Source of the DNA: Alteromonas sp. a30
GTDB lineage: Bacteria; Pseudomonadota; Gammaproteobacteria; Enterobacterales; Alteromonadaceae
DNA length: 46,240 bases
Reading direction: 5' to 3'
NCBI RefSeq assembly: GCF_026788005.1
Contig: NZ_JABEPE010000022.1
Location: forward strand, 1-46,240
The notes below the pieces were generated by a model. It did not search any database. It was given only the letters and a program-made list of their open reading frames with translations, and was not told the DNA's origin. Of this stretch, positions 42,436 to 46,240 are shown piece by piece (position 1 is the stretch's first letter; each line of letters starts with the position of its first letter). The position numbers and the translations under genes were made by a program.

Positions 42436-43671
42436 TTAACCAATCAGATTAACCGCCGCCGCTTTATGCTCTGGTGCTAAGTGAGCATATCGAAGCGTCA
42501 TTTCCAAATTGCCATGCCCGAGAAGCTCACGAACCGTATTAAGGTCAACACCTGCCATAACTAATTTGCTAGCGAAATGGTGGCGCAGATCGTGAAATCT
42601 AAAATTATTGATATTTGCGGCTTCTAACAGGTTATTCCAAGCCTTTTTAATATCCGTGATTGGTTTCCCCTGTTCCCCCTCAAAAACATAGGTAGATTGT
42701 GGATTAATCTCGCGCCATGAAGAAAGCGAAGTGTGGGCTTCTCCATTAAGTGGAATATGGCGTGTTTTACCGGATTTAGCTTTTTCACCTTTGATTGTGA
42801 TCACTCTATTTGTTAAATCCACATTGAACCATTCAAGCGATAATAACTCGCCCCGCCTCATTCCGGTGTTCATGGCTAGTAAAACCAAGGGCTCCAAGTG
42901 ATCAACAAATTGCCGCTTTTTAAGGTCTGGTAACAACGAGTAATTACGCGCTTCCCTAAATTGATTTCCGCTGTCTCTTTCAGCTTTTATTCGCGAGTCT
43001 CTTTCACGAAGCGCCTTTCGTATCGAGCATTCCTCATTCTCTGACAGAAAACGAACAACCGCATTATCAACTTTTAAAGATTTAACCTTATTCAGGTCAT
43101 GTTCCTTAATAATTCCCCACTCCACAGCACGACTCATAGCCCCTTTTAGCGGATTAACATAGCTATTCACCGTAGCGGGTTTCATTCCAATTTTTCGCTT
43201 TTCGTTACGCCATTTTTCGATATCAAAAGCGGTGATCTCAGAAAGCGGTCGCTTTAAGAAGCTTGAAAAGCCCTTTTTAATGACTTTTACCGTTTTTTCT
43301 GCGGTGCGGGCATTGCGGGTCATCAGCCACGGAAGGTATTTTTCGTTTAGGAAAATCTCAAGAATAGCGCTTTTACCCTCTTTAGTTTCGCGCCTAGAAC
43401 GTTTCATTTCCTTATGAACATCAATCCCATTTGCCACCTCACCGGCTTTTACTTTTGCAATGTCTCGGGCTTGGGCTGGCGTTATCTGACCATGAACGCC
43501 GATTTTATAATTTGCTTGCTTTCCGTTAACTCGGTAGTAGAGGTAATACGAGACCTTCCCAGCCTTAGATATTAACGCATGAAAACCGGGAATCTCTGTA
43601 TCGTTCAAACGCCAATCTTCAGGGATTAACGCTTTTACGCTTGTATTCGTAATTTTCTCTCTCTTTGCCAT
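42436..43671 (-). CDS. tyrosine integrase of island A
   Basis: 411 residues from ATG 43671 (415 from TTG 43683; AAGGGA lies only 2-3 nt before ATG 43671, so the start is open). N-terminal arm-binding domain (KITNTSVKALIPEDW, VSYYLYYRVNGKQANYKIG), core-binding domain about 95-200, catalytic domain with TGMRRGELLSLEW (Arg), HDLRHHFASKLV (His, Arg) and LGHGNLEMTLRYAHL (His, Tyr). This is the family that inserts into tRNA 3' ends. Transcription is inward from the right end of the island. Type-1 arm repeats lie just upstream, so the integrase may autoregulate. Confidence 0.95.
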   Translation of the reverse strand: MAKREKITNTSVKALIPEDWRLNDTEIPGFHALISKAGKVSYYLYYRVNGKQANYKIGVHGQITPAQARDIAKVKAGEVANGIDVHKEMKRSRRETKEGKSAILEIFLNEKYLPWLMTRNARTAEKTVKVIKKGFSSFLKRPLSEITAFDIEKWRNEKRKIGMKPATVNSYVNPLKGAMSRAVEWGIIKEHDLNKVKSLKVDNAVVRFLSENEECSIRKALRERDSRIKAERDSGNQFREARNYSLLPDLKKRQFVDHLEPLVLLAMNTGMRRGELLSLEWFNVDLTNRVITIKGEKAKSGKTRHIPLNGEAHTSLSSWREINPQSTYVFEGEQGKPITDIKKAWNNLLEAANINNFRFHDLRHHFASKLVMAGVDLNTVRELLGHGNLEMTLRYAHLAPEHKAAAVNLIG

Positions 43672-43687
43672 TTCCCTTACCAAAAAA

Positions 43688-43710
43688 TTATTTATAGCAT
43701 ATTTATAGCA
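43688..43710 (+). repeat. arm-type integrase sites, type 1, right
   Basis: TTATTTATAGCA then TATTTATAGCA, 22 of 23 bases as in 30340-30362. It lies between the integrase start and attR. Confidence 0.75.
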
Positions 43711-43852
43711 AGAGAATTATGCCTACATGAACCGTGATGAACAAACAAGAATAAAAACAGACACATTAACTATTTGTTTTTAATGGATTTATAATTTCAA
43801 CATTGTTCATCAAAGTTCATTGGCATTTATGACAAAAAGAATATTTTTATTT

Positions 43853-43943
43853 CTCATAATCGTTAGGTCCCTGGTTCGAGTCCAGGTGGGGCCACCATTT
43901 CTAGCAATGCTTTCAAGCGTAGTGAATACTAACAAAATCTTCT
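43853..43943 (+). repeat. attR: right attachment site of the island
   Basis: 45 bp identical to the tRNA 3' half (30242-30286), then about 46 bp with 3 differences. There is no tRNA 5' half here, so it is a 3' fragment only. Confidence 0.93.
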
Positions 43944-43954
43944 TCAACCTTCCC

Positions 43955-43974
43955 CATGTAGCAAATATGTAGCA
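43955..43974 (+). repeat. arm-type sites, type 2, right (outside island A)
   Basis: 20 of 20 bases identical to 30409-30428. Its position to the right of attR suggests the left end of a second island. Confidence 0.75.
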
Positions 43975-44072
43975 AAATAAAAACGCTTTTTGCCGTGTAG
44001 CAGACGAGCTATTAACCACCCAATACATAAAACATCAGCTCTAACCCATCATCGAGAATGACCCGTAATCAC

Positions 44073-44203
44073 ACCAGCATGAAAACCGACGGCATTACTG
44101 CCTCATCCGGTGCGTTAGCTCATTTATTTTGAGTGAGAAAAAAAGACTGATTATGGACTAAAAGAGTGTCAGGGATACACTCGTTTAGGCTTTACAAAGG
44201 GAG
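44073..44203 (+). repeat. repeat X, copy 2
   Basis: 131 bp, about 92 percent identical to 15331-15460 and in the same orientation. Immediately followed by an attC. Confidence 0.85.
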
Positions 44204-44207
44204 TTAT

Positions 44208-44284
44208 AGAAACGCCGCCAGCAACGGCCGAGTGAAACGAGGTCCAGCGACCGCAGGGAGCGATGCTGACTGGCCTTGTTAAAC
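44208..44284 (-). other. attC-like recombination site
   Basis: Minus strand GTTTAACAAGGCCAGTCAGC ... GCTGGCGGCGTTTC. The stem is clear; the final core is degenerate (GTTTC instead of GTTRRRY), so this site may be inactive on one side. Confidence 0.65.
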
Positions 44285-44773
44285 GCTTTTTGGTTCTGGA
44301 GGATTAATTGTGTTTTCAATAACTTCACTTACTTCGCTAATTACGTAACTGGCTTTGGCTGGAAAACGCACTAGTTTTAAATTTGCTGAATCACATGCTG
44401 ACTCTAAGAATTTATCTCTGGTTTGCGATGACTTCTTTTTATGGCTTTTATCATCTAGTTCGATTACTGCAATTACTTTAAGAGTGTCTTTGCAGCACAA
44501 AACGTAATCGAAGTGTTTAGCTGATATTTTATTAAATGCTATTTGCCAGTTTTTACGGTCCATGCCTTTTTTAGGAGACATTACATCGGCAACTCTGACT
44601 TTACCAAATATGCGATATTTGTCTGAGACGGCTGAATCTAGTATGCCGAGAAACGAGCGCTCGGCAGGTGTAAATAGTGGGCCTTTAATTTGATATGAAT
44701 GACCTTTTACAGCACCTTTTGAGAGTAACGCAATAACGATAATAATTATTGCGAGTATGATTATCCATTCCAC
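44279..44773 (-). CDS. DUF2726 cassette protein with membrane anchor
   Basis: 164 residues, GTG start with AAGGAAG about 8 nt upstream. An N-terminal membrane helix (IIILAIIIIVIALLSKG) is followed by a DUF2726 domain with a nuclease-like core: FDYVLCCKDTLKVIAVIELDDKSH and KFLESACDSANLKLVRFPA. The Asp/Glu pattern (IELDD) resembles PD-(D/E)XK nucleases. DUF2726 proteins are often anchored like this; their substrate is unknown. Cassette 1 seen in array 3. Confidence 0.8.
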   Translation of the reverse strand: MEWIIILAIIIIVIALLSKGAVKGHSYQIKGPLFTPAERSFLGILDSAVSDKYRIFGKVRVADVMSPKKGMDRKNWQIAFNKISAKHFDYVLCCKDTLKVIAVIELDDKSHKKKSSQTRDKFLESACDSANLKLVRFPAKASYVISEVSEVIENTINPPEPKSV

Positions 44774-44793
44774 GGAATCTTCCTTTTTATACG

Positions 44794-44903
44794 TTTAACG
44801 CCGCTGTAATTTGCAGCTATGTAGTTGATTGATTTTGCGTTAACGTTGCGAAAAGCGCAAAAACGAGCAACGGAATAGCTGTCAATTAACAGCCTTGTTA
44901 GCA
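44794..44903 (-). other. attC recombination site
   Basis: Minus strand GGCTGCTAACAAGGCTGT ... AATTACAGCGGCGTTAAAC, with TGACAGCTA and TAGCTGCA as inner arms. About 110 bp. The stop of the following gene lies inside. Confidence 0.88.
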
Positions 44904-45380
44904 GCCTTTAACTTCACATATATGTTGTTTATAACCACTTTCTTCAATTTCTTTTGGGTAAGAATTCAGATCAATCAGCTCATTTACCCTTGACGATATA
45001 CTAGACTCTTCGTAACAAAACTGATTTTCAACAGTATCAATAAAACCTCTAAGAGCAACCTTTACTTGACTTGAATTAGTTTCTGCTCGAATAGCTATCT
45101 GAATAACATCAAGTTGATCAGTTAACCCTCGGTACATATCAATAGCAAAGTAGCTAGGTACTTTGTGGTGATTTTGATACAAATAAACATCACCTCGGCC
45201 ACACTTTGTGTTGCTAAAAAATCGATCATAGAGATTGACGGGATCAATAGTAATATCTAGTAAGTTTAATGCCAAAACTAAATAAGGATTAGCAATACAA
45301 TTTTCGTCTTCTTCCCCAGTCCAGTTAACAAGACCTGAAGCCGATATTTCGATTAAAAAGTCTTTACATTTATGGCTCAT
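44898..45380 (-). CDS. cassette protein, unknown function
   Basis: 160 residues from ATG 45380 (AAGGA 9 nt upstream); the frame is open further but that part overlaps the attC. Beta-rich N-terminus (KDFLIEISASGLVNWTGEEDENCIANPYLVLALNLLDI), then a helical end. No signal or membrane segment. I do not recognise it. It reads toward the left, like the other cassettes. Confidence 0.6.
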   Translation of the reverse strand: MSHKCKDFLIEISASGLVNWTGEEDENCIANPYLVLALNLLDITIDPVNLYDRFFSNTKCGRGDVYLYQNHHKVPSYFAIDMYRGLTDQLDVIQIAIRAETNSSQVKVALRGFIDTVENQFCYEESSISSRVNELIDLNSYPKEIEESGYKQHICEVKGC

Positions 45381-45400
45381 AATCTCAATTCCTTGGACTG

Positions 45401-45527
45401 CTAACGCTAAGCTAAGTGGCTGCAAACGCCCCACTGAACCTAAAATTACCACCGTAAACACATAAAACCAATTTAAACTAAAGCCGCCTCGCGTTTGCAG
45501 TCTGTCTTAAGCTCTCTTGTTATATCG
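45401..45527 (-). other. attC recombination site
   Basis: Minus strand GCGATATAACAAGAGAGC ... CACTTAGCTTAGCGTTAG; CTGCAAACGCGAGGCGGC and GGGGCGTTTGCAG are the inner arms. 127 bp, long for an attC. Confidence 0.88.
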
Positions 45528-45579
45528 CTTTATTGAAGCTAAAATAGCCCGAATAAAGACCATTTAAGAGACCGAATAC

Positions 45580-45828
45580 ATGACCACTAGAATTTTAGCC
45601 GATGTTGCTGCAAGCATTACTGAATTAAAAGCTAATCCTATGAAAGTTGCCACTAGTGCTTATGGCGAACCAGTTGCAGTACTAAACCGAAATGAACCAG
45701 CATTTTATTGCGTACCTGCTGAAGCTTACGAAATGATGATGGATAGACTCGAAGATCTTGAGCTGTTGGCTATTGCTAAAGATCGTGAATCTGAAGAAAG
45801 CATTTCGGTAAATATTGATGACCTATAA
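45580..45828 (+). CDS. Phd/YefM-type antitoxin of a RelE toxin
   Basis: 82 residues. Phd/YefM fold with TRILADVAASITELKANPMKVATSA and PVAVLNRNEPAFYCVPAEAYE, and an acidic C-terminal tail (ESEESISVNIDDL) that would wrap the toxin. It overlaps the relE gene by 11 nt. On the plus strand, against the array direction, as its own transcription unit. Many Vibrio superintegron pairs combine this antitoxin type with RelE. Confidence 0.93.
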   Translation: MTTRILADVAASITELKANPMKVATSAYGEPVAVLNRNEPAFYCVPAEAYEMMMDRLEDLELLAIAKDRESEESISVNIDDL

Positions 45829-46108
45829 ACTCGACTTTAAAAAGAGCGCACTCAAAGAATGGAAAAAGCTTGGCTCAACTCTGCAACAACAATTTAAGAA
45901 AAAGCTCATTGAACGCTTAGAAAATCCGCATGTTCCAGCATCAAAGATTTCTAGCGCTGATAACATGTATAAAATTAAACTTCGCCAATCGGGTTACCGC
46001 CTAGTCTATAAAGTTGAAGACGATGTCATCATTGTAACCGTCTTAGCTGTCGGAAAACGCGAACGTAGCGATGTGTACCAAAAAGCTATGAAACGACTAG
46101 ATGATTGA
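45818..46108 (+). CDS. relE: RelE-type mRNA interferase toxin
   Basis: 96 residues from ATG 45818. Close to E. coli RelE: YKLDFKKSALKEWKKLGSTL, KIKLRQSGYRLVYKVED and VLAVGKRERSDVY. The Lys/Arg and Tyr near the C-terminus that make the ribosomal A-site cleft active are present. A TTG three nt upstream could also start it. Confidence 0.95.
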   Translation: MTYKLDFKKSALKEWKKLGSTLQQQFKKKLIERLENPHVPASKISSADNMYKIKLRQSGYRLVYKVEDDVIIVTVLAVGKRERSDVYQKAMKRLDD

Positions 46109-46114
46109 TCGCGA

Positions 46115-46172
46115 TATAACAACGCTCAAAACAGCGGCGCGATTACGCGTCCGCCTGATTTTGCTTGTTAGC
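46115..46172 (-). other. attC recombination site
   Basis: Minus strand GCTAACAAGCAAAATCAGGC ... GCTGTTTTGAGCGTTG. It closes the relE cassette and shows that the array continues past the right edge. Confidence 0.85.
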
Positions 46173-46240
46173 ATTTTCCTCGGTTAGTAAACATATACCC
46201 AACCAAATAAACCAAACAATTTGTGATACGCCAAATATTT

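Larger units (their letters stand above)
30287..43897. mobile_element. tRNA-inserted genomic island (island A), about 13.6 kb
   Basis: Bounded by the tRNA gene (attL) and its 45-bp 3' duplicate (attR). A tyrosine integrase gene lies at the right end reading inward, an AlpA-like protein is inside, and matching 23-bp arm-type repeats lie near both ends. Cargo: a small integron with a broken intI, 105-bp repeats, a structured RNA-like segment, the HXS operon and a higBA-type toxin-antitoxin. No replication, capsid or conjugation gene is recognised, so it looks like an integrative element that depends on others to move. Confidence 0.88.

Noticed and set aside
30287-43897. Island A as a full prophage or satellite prophage.
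   Set aside because: Integrase and AlpA fit, but there is no capsid, terminase, primase or packaging gene.
43810-44028. Minus-strand 72-residue frame over attR.
   Set aside because: It is read through the tRNA fragment; such frames appear at every tRNA 3' end.

Overview
The window reads as the chromosome of a marine-type gammaproteobacterium, most likely Alteromonadales. The reasons are the TonB receptor style, the oadGAB sodium pump, the OlsF-like ornithine-lipid synthase, a UUG-started rpsT, and integron cassettes of the Vibrio/Alteromonas kind. No single gene fixes the species.

Layout. (1) 1-14.1 kb is ordinary chromosome: a secreted lipase-like hydrolase, a crotonase, a GAF protein, rpsT, an M28 peptidase, an LpxH-like phosphatase, a fused OlsF-like acyltransferase, a 1416-residue pullulanase lipoprotein and dapE. 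(2) 14.1-20.7 kb is an integron cassette array. Most cassettes lie on the minus strand and are separated by attC sites. It is headed at 20.7 kb by an attI-like leader but has no integrase gene. (3) 21.5-30.3 kb is chromosome again: oadBAG, a small XRE regulator, a TonB receptor, a beta-hydroxyacid dehydrogenase and a tRNA with a CAT anticodon. (4) 30.29-43.90 kb is a genomic island inserted in that tRNA gene. A 45-bp exact copy of the tRNA 3' end closes it on the right, next to a tyrosine integrase. The island carries a complete small integron: three cassettes, attI, a LexA box, and an intI broken by one in-frame TGA. It also has an AlpA-like gene, an unknown 327-residue protein, eight exact-period 105-bp tandem repeats, a very structured 190-nt segment that looks like an RNA, and a six-gene His-Xaa-Ser (HXS) operon. 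A higBA-type toxin-antitoxin pair and the integrase follow. (5) 43.9-46.24 kb repeats the left-end layout of the island (att remnant, the same arm-type repeats, minus-strand cassettes), which suggests a second related island in tandem that runs off the window.

How it fits together. The HXS operon (hxsD-hxsB-hxsC-hxsA, a small anchored protein, a di-heme peroxidase) is one tightly coupled transcription unit. It has a recognisable promoter whose spacer is a perfect inverted repeat. Two radical-SAM maturases are predicted to modify the His-Xaa-Ser track of HxsA, an exported peptidoglycan-binding-domain protein. The periplasmic c-type di-heme enzyme at the end of the operon is a plausible second redox step. 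The chemistry and purpose of HXS are, to my knowledge, unknown. The operon, the structured RNA, the 105-bp repeats and the twin integron-bearing island design are the parts most worth a second look.

Limits: all assignments are by eye from sequence and family knowledge. No database search, alignment program or folding program was run.
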